Below, piece after piece: positions 1 through 5,781 of a stretch of DNA of 44,382 bases; positions within the stretch are counted from its first letter, which is position 1; each line of letters begins with the position of its first letter. Below the pieces are notes generated by a model. That model was not told the DNA's origin and made no database searches. It saw nothing but the letters and a program-made list of their open reading frames with translations. The stretch is from assembly GCA_902591865.1 (NCBI GenBank), contig CACJCK010000011.1, forward strand, positions 1-44,382, given 5' to 3'. The DNA is from an uncultured Prochlorococcus sp. GTDB taxonomy: Bacteria > Cyanobacteriota > Cyanobacteriia > PCC-6307 > Cyanobiaceae. Position numbers and translations under genes: made by a program.

Positions 1-201
1 CTCAATTAGATCTATTAATTGTTTTTCATCATTAGCTTGAAAAATTCCAAATAAGTATTTGGTACATTTTGTTGGTCCTAAAGTAACTAAAATATCGCAA
101 TCTTTTAATTTTTTTAGTCTATTAAGATGTTGTTCACGAAATGGGGCCCTTTTGGTGATTGCATCTTCACAGTACTTTCCAAAAACTACAAACTTTTCCA
201 T
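1..201 (-). CDS. YCII-related (YciI-like) domain protein, partial (C-terminus outside window)
   Basis: The reading frame opens with ATG at 201 and runs off the left edge after 67 codons without a stop, so only the N-terminal part is seen. It begins MEKFVVFGKYCEDA and continues with an R-x-x-H-L segment (FREQHLNRLKKL) and an LVTLGPTK strand. This matches the beta-alpha-beta start of YCII/YciI proteins, small dimeric ferredoxin-like-fold proteins, some of them with suspected hydrolase or dehydratase activity. No specific substrate can be given. The first codon is clear because the family starts right at the first beta strand. The divergent neighbour is the AbrB-like regulator, 98 bp away. Confidence 0.75.
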   Translation of the reverse strand, partial: MEKFVVFGKYCEDAITKRAPFREQHLNRLKKLKDCDILVTLGPTKCTKYLFGIFQANDEKQLIDLIE

Positions 202-299
202 TTTTAAAGATAAATAATAGAATAATTACATACTAAATAATTGCATATATTACACACGAATTGCTATCTTAATTAAGAAGAACTTTCTCTAAATTAATT

Positions 300-656
300 A
301 TGCTCTCTGGTAGTGATCTTCTTTCAAAAGTTAAAGAGCTTGGTGATGTTAGTAAGTCAGACCTTGTTCGAGCTTGTGGATATGTTTCCACCAATAAAAA
401 TGGACGTGAAAGACTAAATTTTACAGCATTTTATGAAGCACTATTAGAAGCTAAAGGAGTTAATCTTGGCGATTCTGGAGTTGCAGGTATAGGTAAAGGG
501 GGGAGAAAGCTAAGTTATATAGCAACAGTTCAAGGTAACGGAAATCTTTTGATTGGAAAAGCATACACAGCACTTTTAGATTTAAAAGCAGGTGATGAAT
601 TTGAAATTAAACTTGGAAGAAAACAGATAAGATTATTACCTACTGAAGAATCTTAA
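300..656 (+). CDS. cyanobacterial AbrB-like transcriptional regulator (cyAbrB)
   Basis: 118 aa, the usual size of cyanobacterial AbrB-like proteins. These are DNA-binding regulators involved in carbon/nitrogen balance in other cyanobacteria. Unlike Bacillus AbrB, the swapped-hairpin DNA-binding domain sits at the C-terminus. Here that is about residues 66-114 (GRKLSYIATVQGNGNLLIGK, then AGDEFEIKLGRKQIRL). The N-terminal half (VSKSDLVRACGYVS, then RLNFTAFYEALLEAKG) is the conserved cyAbrB helical part. The gene stands alone, convergent with trpA about 70 bp downstream. The 657-730 gap has T-rich runs but no strong hairpin. The family call is firm; the regulon is unknown. Confidence 0.88.
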   Translation: MLSGSDLLSKVKELGDVSKSDLVRACGYVSTNKNGRERLNFTAFYEALLEAKGVNLGDSGVAGIGKGGRKLSYIATVQGNGNLLIGKAYTALLDLKAGDEFEIKLGRKQIRLLPTEES

Positions 657-730
657 AGATAACTAACATAAATTTGATACTTAAATTTTTTTAAAATCCT
701 AATTTTTTTTTCAATAAGTTCTCTTCTTAT

Positions 731-1573
731 TTAATTCTTTAGATCCGCAGCTAAACGCATATTTTTACAAAATTCGCCAACATTATCAACGACATCTTTT
801 TCACTTGAACTAGAAATTCGTTTTACAAATGCACTACCTATAATTACTCCATCTGCGCCCCACTCACGAACTCTCCTAACATGTTCAGGGGTGGATATTC
901 CAAAACCAACAGCGATTGGAATATTATTAACTTCTTTTAATTTAGCAATAAGATTTTCTACTCTATTTTCCATTTTGTTTCTCTCTCCAGTGACACCGGT
1001 AACGCTTACTAAATAAGTAAAGCCTTTTGTATGATTAGATATTTTCTTCATTCTTTCATAAGGAGTAGTTGGGGCCACCAGTAAAATCAAGTCCATGCAA
1101 TGGTTACTTACCATTTTAGAAAAGTTATAAGCTTCCTCTAAAGGAAGATCAGGGATTATTAGACCAGAAACTCCAGCATTAGATGCCATCTCGCAAAAAT
1201 GTTCAAAGCCAAAACATAGTAAAGGATTTAAGTAAGAAAAAAGTATGATAGGGATCTTTAATTTTCCTTTGAGAGACTCTAAAAGTTTAATTACTTGTCT
1301 TAGGTTAGTCCCTGACTTTAAGGCGCGAGAGGCCGCTATTTGGATAACAGGCCCGTCTGCAAGTGGATCACTGTATGGCATACCTAATTCAATAAGGTCA
1401 GCCCCGCTTTCTTGTAATTTCAATAAGATATCAGATGTTATTTCAATATTGGGGTCCCCAGCCATTATAAAAGGCATCAAAGCTAATTTTTTATTATTTT
1501 TTAACTCACAAAACTTCTCATTAACCTTTGATAAAGATTCATTTTTAGTAATTTGCATTTTGTTTTTCATCAA
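731..1573 (-). CDS. trpA: tryptophan synthase alpha subunit
   Basis: 280 aa TIM-barrel protein that cleaves indole-3-glycerol phosphate to indole and glyceraldehyde-3-phosphate, working with TrpB in the cytoplasm. It shows the family signature around residues 70-90 (DLIELGMPYSDPLADGPVIQ), with the catalytic Glu and Asp, and the C-terminal phosphate-binding loop (VGFGIS, then GVIIGSAFV). The start is uncertain: ATGs fall at 1573, 1570 and 1558, and the family alignment only requires the frame from about MQITKNE onward. trpB is not in the window. The other trp gene here, trpF, is about 34 kb away, so the pathway is dispersed as is usual in cyanobacteria. Confidence 0.97.
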   Translation of the reverse strand: MMKNKMQITKNESLSKVNEKFCELKNNKKLALMPFIMAGDPNIEITSDILLKLQESGADLIELGMPYSDPLADGPVIQIAASRALKSGTNLRQVIKLLESLKGKLKIPIILFSYLNPLLCFGFEHFCEMASNAGVSGLIIPDLPLEEAYNFSKMVSNHCMDLILLVAPTTPYERMKKISNHTKGFTYLVSVTGVTGERNKMENRVENLIAKLKEVNNIPIAVGFGISTPEHVRRVREWGADGVIIGSAFVKRISSSSEKDVVDNVGEFCKNMRLAADLKN

Positions 1574-1597
1574 TTTTAGATTTTTTCTATGAAAAAT

Positions 1598-1936
1598 TTA
1601 TGGATTTTTTTCTAAATCTTCCATTAGTTTTTGCTGCTCTTCATTTGACAATGCATTGAACTTGGTTTCTAGTTTATCATTAACAACTTTTTCATACTCT
1701 TTTCTATAACGCTTCCTTTGTTCCATAAATGTCATTTTCCCATTTACAACTCTATAAACATAAGATGTTACCCAAGTAATAACAATCAGGATTAAGATAC
1801 AACTTGAAAGAGTATTGGCCGTAAATTCGTCGATGCCAATTTGCGGTGCAAATTTATAACTAATTACAACTATTAATGAGATTAATAAACCTATTTTTAT
1901 AACTTTACCTTTAGTCAATTGTTTAATCTTTACCAC
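1598..1936 (-). CDS. DUF3007 family membrane protein
   Basis: 112 aa. Two hydrophobic segments lie at about residues 14-30 ([17 protein letters not shown]) and 41-62, followed by a charged helical C-terminus ([16 protein letters not shown], ending [16 protein letters not shown]). This matches DUF3007, a small protein family of cyanobacteria and plastid-bearing lineages with no assigned function. Its start overlaps the end of ndhL by 14 bp, so the two are almost certainly co-transcribed and may be translationally coupled. A link to the thylakoid NDH-1 complex is inference from this overlap only. Confidence 0.8.
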   Translation of the reverse strand: MVKIKQLTKGKVIKIGLLISLIVVISYKFAPQIGIDEFTANTLSSCILILIVITWVTSYVYRVVNGKMTFMEQRKRYRKEYEKVVNDKLETKFNALSNEEQQKLMEDLEKNP

Positions 1937-2156
1937 TTCCCTTTAATCTGAGATTTAAAAATGGAGAAAATAAAATTAAACCTGGGAAGAAAAGAAATAC
2001 AAGACCATAAATCCCTAACCTTTCAAATTTACCCATTATATTCCATCTATTATTCATCCAGTAAAATAGTAATAATGGAATAACCAATAAATAAATAGAA
2101 ATAATTCCGAAATAAGCAATTAAAGTAGCTAATGAATTATTGAAAAGACTTTCCAT
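1923..2156 (-). CDS. ndhL: NAD(P)H-quinone oxidoreductase subunit L
   Basis: 77 aa when started at the ATG at 2156 ([17 protein letters not shown]). It has two to three hydrophobic segments and the ending [15 protein letters not shown]. This fits NdhL, a small transmembrane subunit of the cyanobacterial NDH-1 complex in thylakoids, which serves respiration, cyclic electron flow and CO2 uptake and has about 70-80 residues. The frame stays open upstream to an ATG at 2261, but that would run through the 3' end of tRNA-Leu and give an over-long protein, so I reject it. The gene lies just downstream of the tRNA on the same strand and overlaps the DUF3007 gene. Confidence 0.88.
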   Translation of the reverse strand: MESLFNNSLATLIAYFGIISIYLLVIPLLLFYWMNNRWNIMGKFERLGIYGLVFLFFPGLILFSPFLNLRLKGSGKD

Positions 2157-2234
2157 TTTTATCAATGATTGCTTAGCTAAAACATAACAACTATAAGCAG
2201 TTATCGTCAGAACTAAAAATAAATAATTAAAAAA

Positions 2235-2320
2235 TGGGAGTGGGGGGACTTGAACCCCCACGAGCTAAATCGCTCGACGGATTTTAAGTCCGGCGCGTCT
2301 ACCAATTCCGCCACACTCCC
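2235..2320 (-). tRNA. tRNA-Leu (UAA anticodon)
   Basis: On the minus strand the gene reads GGGAGTG (acceptor 5'), a D-arm with TTGGTAGACGC, an anticodon loop CTTAAAA with anticodon TAA, a long class II variable arm (CGAGCGATTTAGCTCG), a T-arm GGGGG-TTCAAGT-CCCCC, and acceptor 3' CACTCCC. The discriminator A falls at 2235, followed directly by TTTT, so CCA is not encoded. The gene is uninterrupted: there is no group I intron in the anticodon loop, although tRNA-Leu(UAA) carries one in many cyanobacteria. A decayed partial copy lies at about 4469-4520. Confidence 0.97.
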
Positions 2321-2383
2321 AAAAGGAATTTGCGCTTTTTTATCGTAGCTGAAAGTAACCCATTTAACCAAGAAAAATGCGAA
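2267..2383. repeat. direct repeat copy 1: tRNA-Leu 5' part plus its upstream flank
   Basis: This stretch spans part of the variable arm, the anticodon arm, the D-arm and acceptor 5' side of tRNA-Leu and about 60 bp of its upstream flank. It is repeated in the same orientation at 4469-4588. Shared blocks include AAATCGCTC, TTTTAAGTCC, GTCTACCAATTCCG, CACACTCCC, AAGGAATTTGCG and CATTTAACCA. It marks one side of the 2.1 kb island. Confidence 0.85.
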
Positions 2384-2473
2384 TATTTACATTTTTTGGA
2401 GACCAATGGACGAGCTAGAAGTATTTTAAAATTGATAGATTAAAATCCACCTCTATAACCTAATTCTCGAAAT

Positions 2474-2499
2474 ATAAGGAGCAAGTAGCTCTTTTTTTT
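2474..2499 (+). repeat. hairpin/T-tract repeat, copy R1
   Basis: A short element: ATAAGGAGCAAGTAGCTC followed by eight T. GGAGC or GAGC pairs with GCTC around the loop AAGTA, giving a terminator-like shape on the plus strand. It lies against the 3' end of the minus-strand DUF3721 gene, whose stop codon it touches. It lacks the upstream TTGACA-like box of the other copies. It could be a terminator for plus-strand transcripts or a remnant of the family described at R2, R3 and R5. Confidence 0.6.
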
Positions 2500-2674
2500 A
2501 ATGGTTATGATCATGCATACTGCATGGCATCCATTTATCTCCCATTTGATGAGCGCCTTCACAGTCAAATTTATAAGCTTCTTTTTCAGCCTGTTCTTTT
2601 GTGTCAAATAACATTGGCATTTTCATTTCTTTTTCGACGGGTTTATTCGAACAACTTAACGAAAAAATTGACAT
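2498..2674 (-). CDS. DUF3721 family small protein
   Basis: 58 aa, ATG at 2674 to TAA at 2498. The C-terminal two thirds (MPMLFDTKEQAEKEAYKFDC, then CEGAHQMGDKWMPCSMH, ending HDHNH) is the typical DUF3721 pattern of marine picocyanobacteria: a Lys/Glu-rich helix, then Cys, GAH-x-M-G, and W-M-P-C near the C-terminus. The start region (MSIFSLSCSNKP) has a Cys suggestive of a lipoprotein signal. The frame stays open further upstream through a Phe-rich stretch without an ATG, so a longer signal peptide from a non-ATG start is possible. The two Cys residues and His-rich tail could bind metal; that is speculation. The function of the family is unknown. Confidence 0.75.
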   Translation of the reverse strand: MSIFSLSCSNKPVEKEMKMPMLFDTKEQAEKEAYKFDCEGAHQMGDKWMPCSMHDHNH

Positions 2675-2789
2675 GAAAAAAAAGGAAGAAAAGAAATAAA
2701 GTGTTTCAAAATTATTATTAAAATAAAGACAGCTTAGTATTAAATATCTTTCGAAATATTTAAAAAATTTATTTCTTTACATATATATT

Positions 2790-2836
2790 GATTGACATTC
2801 GAACTAAAATAAAGGGCAATTAGCTCCTTTTTTTCT
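2790..2836 (+). repeat. hairpin/T-tract repeat, copy R2, directly upstream of a GTG start
   Basis: The order is TTGACA (2792-2797), TCGAACTAAAATAAAGGGC, loop AATTA, GCTCC, then a T-tract. The element ends just before the GTG at 2837. The GGGC/GCTCC arms form a 4 bp stem. TAAAAT resembles a -10 box; TTGACA looks like a -35 box but sits too close to it for normal spacing. It is close to copy R5 across about 45 bp. Confidence 0.7.
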
Positions 2837-3100
2837 GTGCCTAATACATTAGTTATTTCGTCCTTTGGTTGTACTTTTTCTGAATTTGAAATGATGGTAA
2901 AAAAAGTTGATAAAGAACAAGGATATGTTTTTTGTTCTGAGTTGGAGATTGTAAAAGTAAATGAACATAAAGCAATGATTCTTATGAACTGTTCTGATTT
3001 AGAAAAGTTTGGTGCAATGCTTGAACAACCAGAATTAAAACAATGGGATATTGATAATAACTGTGTAGATACTGTTTATAATCTTGAACTTGTTGAGTAA
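2837..3100 (+). CDS. DUF3764-like small protein
   Basis: 87 aa with a GTG start at 2837, directly after repeat R2. No ribosome binding site is visible between the T-tract and the start. The protein is soluble with no signal peptide. It shows an N-terminal beta strand (NTLVISSFGCTFSEFE), a helix, and a second half ILMNCSDLEKFGAMLEQPEL followed by DTVYNLELVE. That pattern fits the compact alpha/beta barrel-like DUF3764 family of marine picocyanobacteria, though I recognise it only by overall pattern. The function is unknown. It is an island gene followed after 3 bp by repeat R3. Confidence 0.55.
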   Translation: MPNTLVISSFGCTFSEFEMMVKKVDKEQGYVFCSELEIVKVNEHKAMILMNCSDLEKFGAMLEQPELKQWDIDNNCVDTVYNLELVE

Positions 3101-3103
3101 ATG

Positions 3104-3181
3104 GAAATGCTTACTACTTGCACCGCTAATACTTACTAATTGACAGTTGATATAAAATAAGGGGCAATTAAGTCATTTTTT
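3104..3181 (+). repeat. long form of hairpin/T-tract repeat, copy R3
   Basis: Bases 3104-3170 match 4251-4317 at 57 of 67 positions by my hand alignment. The long form holds TTGCACCGC and two TTACTA-TTG half-repeats, then a TAAAATAAGGGGCAATTA core. The right arm of the hairpin is degenerate here (AAGTCA rather than AGCTCC), so the stem is lost, but the T-tract and the adjacent ATG at 3183 remain. It lies between the end of the DUF3764-like gene and the DUF6447 gene. Confidence 0.75.
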
Positions 3182-3182
3182 A

Positions 3183-3527
3183 ATGAAAAAAATCCTCAAC
3201 AATTTCTTTAGGAAAAAAGATATTCCTAACGATGAAGCAATATCTGATTTCAAAACAAAGCAGAATACGGATAAGGAATACGTAAAAGCAAAGGATAAGG
3301 AAAAAGTTGAGGGAAAATCTCAACAGAAATTAATATTCGATAATTCCGAATACCTTTTTGATGAGCTTCCCTCTGAAGCTAAAAAATTGATAATGGGATT
3401 GAAAACAGCAGCCTCTCAGACAAAGATTTATGAAGATAAAATTAAATTAATAACTATAAGTAAAAATAAAATGATTACGGATCTTAAAAATATTGTGGAT
3501 AATTTAGAACTAATTGAAAAAAAATAA
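3183..3527 (+). CDS. DUF6447-like protein
   Basis: 114 aa, ATG at 3183 directly after the R3 T-tract. The N-terminal 45 residues are charged and probably disordered (KDKEKVEGKSQQK). The C-terminal part (DNSEYLFDELPSEAKKLIMG, then LKTAASQTKIYEDKIKLI, then MITDLKNIVDNL) has the DUF6447 pattern: a short strand or tyrosine motif, L-S/P-x-E-A-K, then two long amphipathic helices likely to form a coiled-coil hairpin. The function is unknown; the family is common in marine picocyanobacteria and their phages. Here it carries a longer N-terminus than the ~70-90 aa family members I know. Confidence 0.6.
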   Translation: MKKILNNFFRKKDIPNDEAISDFKTKQNTDKEYVKAKDKEKVEGKSQQKLIFDNSEYLFDELPSEAKKLIMGLKTAASQTKIYEDKIKLITISKNKMITDLKNIVDNLELIEKK

Positions 3528-3670
3528 TCCCATTTTATTTCTATCTTTTTGAAAAAACTATCTTTACTATCAATTAAAAATTTTTGTTTTACACTTGGAT
3601 TAGAATTTTAACTGCATTTATACATTCTATTTTTCATCATATATTTTTAATACATGACAAAATGTAATTA

Positions 3671-4240
3671 ATGAAAGACTTACTACTCCCATTACTAGTT
3701 TTATTCGCTTTACCTACCGCTCTTAATGCTGGAATATCTGATGAATTTCATAAGAAATGTTTAGAAGCGCGAGATTATGCAGGTTGCGTGAATACTAATA
3801 AGAAATTTTCTCGCAAAAAAAATAAAGAAATATCTGGGATAGGAATAAGTCTTTTTCTTAATAGTGATACTGCTGAATTAACTATTCAATCTGTAATAAA
3901 TGACTCTCCTGCCGCTTCCGCTGACATTCAACCAAATGATGTAATTATCAAAATAGATGGGAAATCAACTAAAGGAATGGGGATAAGAGAGGCTGTTTCT
4001 CTCATAAAAGGACCAATAGATAAGCCAATCAAATTAGTATTATTAAGAGTTAATGAGTCAGATAAAAAGAAAAAAATAAATGTTCGATTAATAAGAGATA
4101 CTTTTAAAGTACCTAACAAAGAATATTTATATGAAGGAGATATGAGTAGGCAATTAGAGTTTTTCTTTCCAGAAAATTTAAAAGATATTTTTCAAGAAAA
4201 TGAACTTTCCCCAAATCAAAAAAAAGGCTCTTCAATTTAA
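3671..4240 (+). CDS. secreted PDZ-domain protein
   Basis: 189 aa. An N-terminal signal peptide (MKDLLLPLLVLFALPTALNA, cleavage after LNA near residue 20) is followed by a mature region with a PDZ domain at about residues 54-140. The domain includes ISGIGISLFL, the ligand groove, INDSPAASADIQPNDVIIKI, DGKSTKGMGIREAVSLIKG, and LVLLRV. It resembles the PDZ of carboxyl-terminal processing proteases, but there is no serine protease domain after it. The likely site is periplasm or thylakoid lumen, as a peptide-binding adaptor. Its signal peptide is nearly the same as that of the gene at 30653-30982, though the mature parts are unrelated. No repeat element sits upstream of its start. Confidence 0.8.
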   Translation: MKDLLLPLLVLFALPTALNAGISDEFHKKCLEARDYAGCVNTNKKFSRKKNKEISGIGISLFLNSDTAELTIQSVINDSPAASADIQPNDVIIKIDGKSTKGMGIREAVSLIKGPIDKPIKLVLLRVNESDKKKKINVRLIRDTFKVPNKEYLYEGDMSRQLEFFFPENLKDIFQENELSPNQKKGSSI

Positions 4241-4250
4241 ATCTCTGAAT

Positions 4251-4330
4251 GAAACGCTTACTAGTTGCACCGCAAATAGTTACTAGTTGATAGTCGATCT
4301 AAAGTAAGGGGCAAGTAGCTCTTTTTTTTT
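4251..4330 (+). repeat. long form of hairpin/T-tract repeat, copy R4
   Basis: This is the partner of R3 (57 of 67 bases identical over the long part), followed by GGGGC-AAGTA-GCTCT and a run of nine T. It starts 11 bp after the PDZ gene stop. No gene follows it: only a 15-codon frame from 4355. It is therefore either an orphan leader whose gene has been lost, or a terminator for the PDZ gene. Confidence 0.75.
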
Positions 4331-4468
4331 ATCTCACTATAAAAAAAAGGAAGTATGGATCGCACTAGATCAAGTTGTAGATATTTGACCTTAAGCGGAT
4401 AGGTCAAAAATCAAGCAAGCGACTAACTTCTTACCAATCGCTAAAGGTTTATGTACTTAAGTGAATTA
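4331..4468. other. non-coding island tail
   Basis: This is the middle of the 373 bp gene-free stretch 4241-4613, between R4 and the tRNA-Leu remnant. I see no coding potential beyond a 15-codon frame. A weak inverted repeat (AGCGA ... TCGCT) lies around 4419-4442. It is probably decayed sequence. Confidence 0.5.
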
Positions 4469-4588
4469 AAATCGCTCTTGTTTTTAAGTCCAGCGTGTCT
4501 ACCAATTCCGTCACACTCCCATAAGGAATTTGCGTTTTTTATAGTAGCTGAAGTATATCATTTAACCAAAATTGGAATATTTACACTT
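4469..4588 (-). pseudogene. tRNA-Leu 5'-part remnant with duplicated upstream flank
   Basis: This is a direct repeat of 2267-2383. On the minus strand it keeps the acceptor 5' side, D-arm, anticodon arm and a piece of the variable arm. The T-arm and acceptor 3' side are absent, so it cannot fold as a tRNA. Within the tRNA part I count three substitutions in the well-aligned stretch (4485-4520) and all are GC-to-AT transitions, as expected for decay in an AT-biased genome. About 65 bp of the tRNA's upstream flank is also duplicated (4521-4588). Confidence 0.85.
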
Positions 4589-4613
4589 TTAATTGTCAGA
4601 TTAAATCTATTTT

Positions 4614-5663
4614 TTAATTTACTATCCCTTCCACTTGCCATTGTAAAGTTTCACCTGCATGAAATGGTTTTATTTGTCCGACAATATTTTTTTCTTCAAC
4701 AACATCTATATATTCTTTAATTTTGTTAGGTATAGAAACTAATTTTAATTTTTCTTTATTTGGTGGGACATTATAAAAATTAGGGCCATTCAAACTTGCA
4801 AACTTTTCAAAATTATCTAGAGCATCCTCCTCTTCGAAAACTGTTAAGTAGCTTTCTATTGCTACTGGCGAATTAAAAATACCTGCACATCCACAAAAAG
4901 CCTTCCACTTCCTAAGGTGTGGAGCAGAGTCAGTCCCCAAGAAAAAACATTTTTCCCCACTTGTTGCCGCTCTCCTTAAAGCAAGTCTATTATTTTCCCT
5001 CTTAGCAACTGGTAAGCAGTAAAAATCACTATTTAAGCCTCCAAAAAACATTGCATTTCTATTTATATGCAAATGATGCGGAGTAATAGTAGCCCCAATA
5101 TTATTTTCTTGCACAAAATCCACTGCATAAGAGGTGGTTATATGTTCTAGAACAATTTTTAATTTTGGAAATCTTTTGATTATTTGAGAAAGTTCTTTAT
5201 CTATAAAAACTTCTTCTCTATCGAATACATCTACTTCAGAATCAGTCACTTCCCCATGAATTAAAAGAGGCATTCCAGAATCTTGCATTAATTCAAAGAT
5301 CTTATATAGATTTTCTATTTTCCTAATTCCATGACTGGAATTTGTTGTGGCATTAGCAGGATATAATTTTGCTGCAAAAAAAACATTATTTTTAAAACCA
5401 TTAATTAGTTCCCCTTTATCAGTGTCATCTGTGAGATAAAATGTCATTAATGGTTCAAATTTAGAACTTTCTGGTAGCGCTTCAACAATAGATTTCCTAT
5501 AAGAGATAGCGCTATTGATTGATGTTATGGGACTTTTAGTATTTGGCATAACAATGGCTCTTCCAAAATATTCCGAAGTAAACTGAATAATATTTTTTAA
5601 TACAAGACCTTCTCTTAAATGTAAATGCCAATCATCAGGTTTTATTATGTTTAAAGTCTTCAA
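4614..5663 (-). CDS. pyrC: dihydroorotase
   Basis: 349 aa, class II dihydroorotase size. It cyclises N-carbamoyl-aspartate to dihydroorotate in pyrimidine synthesis. The zinc-binding DWHLHLREG motif gives His13 and His15. The carbamylated lysine lies in FFAAKLYP, and further metal or catalytic residues in LLIHGEVTD, IVLEHITT and FLGTDSAPH. The start ATG at 5663 sits just before the first strand (MKTLNIIKPDDW). It is divergent from the antiporter gene, and its 3' end lies 25 bp from the tRNA-Leu remnant, at the island's right border. Confidence 0.97.
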   Translation of the reverse strand: MKTLNIIKPDDWHLHLREGLVLKNIIQFTSEYFGRAIVMPNTKSPITSINSAISYRKSIVEALPESSKFEPLMTFYLTDDTDKGELINGFKNNVFFAAKLYPANATTNSSHGIRKIENLYKIFELMQDSGMPLLIHGEVTDSEVDVFDREEVFIDKELSQIIKRFPKLKIVLEHITTSYAVDFVQENNIGATITPHHLHINRNAMFFGGLNSDFYCLPVAKRENNRLALRRAATSGEKCFFLGTDSAPHLRKWKAFCGCAGIFNSPVAIESYLTVFEEEDALDNFEKFASLNGPNFYNVPPNKEKLKLVSIPNKIKEYIDVVEEKNIVGQIKPFHAGETLQWQVEGIVN

Positions 5664-5680
5664 GATTTTTTCTATTTAAT

Positions 5681-5705
5681 CAATTTTAACAGCAAATTAA
5701 AATTG
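5681..5705. promoter_or_regulatory. inverted repeat between divergent pyrC and antiporter genes
   Basis: A perfect 8 bp inverted repeat, CAATTTTA-N9-TAAAATTG, in the 118 bp divergent spacer, 18 bp upstream of the pyrC ATG. It could be an operator or chance in AT-rich DNA. No known factor is implied. Confidence 0.25.
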
Positions 5706-5781
5706 ACAATAATTTATAGATATTCGAGGATAGTTTTTAACCAATTATGAAATTTTTTATTATCTAAATTAAATCCTAAAC

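Larger units (their letters stand above)
2321..4590. mobile_element. small accessory island bounded by tRNA-Leu and a tRNA-Leu remnant
   Basis: The island carries four small genes of marine-picocyanobacterial families plus four copies of a short repeat, between an intact tRNA-Leu and a decayed direct repeat of its 5' part. The tRNA-bounded layout recalls integration at tRNA genes, known for Prochlorococcus islands and tycheposons. No recombinase, replication or packaging gene is present, so if this was an element it is a remnant cargo segment. The duplicated part includes the tRNA's 5' half and upstream flank, not the 3' end that most tRNA-targeting integrases duplicate. An unequal tandem duplication is therefore an alternative origin. 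Confidence 0.55.

Noticed and set aside
2157-2261. N-terminal extension of ndhL to an ATG at 2261
   Set aside because: It would translate through the 3' end of tRNA-Leu; the 77 aa form from 2156 has the normal family length.
4451-4720. Plus-strand 89-codon frame across the tRNA-Leu remnant and the end of pyrC
   Set aside because: It reads through a tRNA remnant and antisense to pyrC, with no protein-like features.
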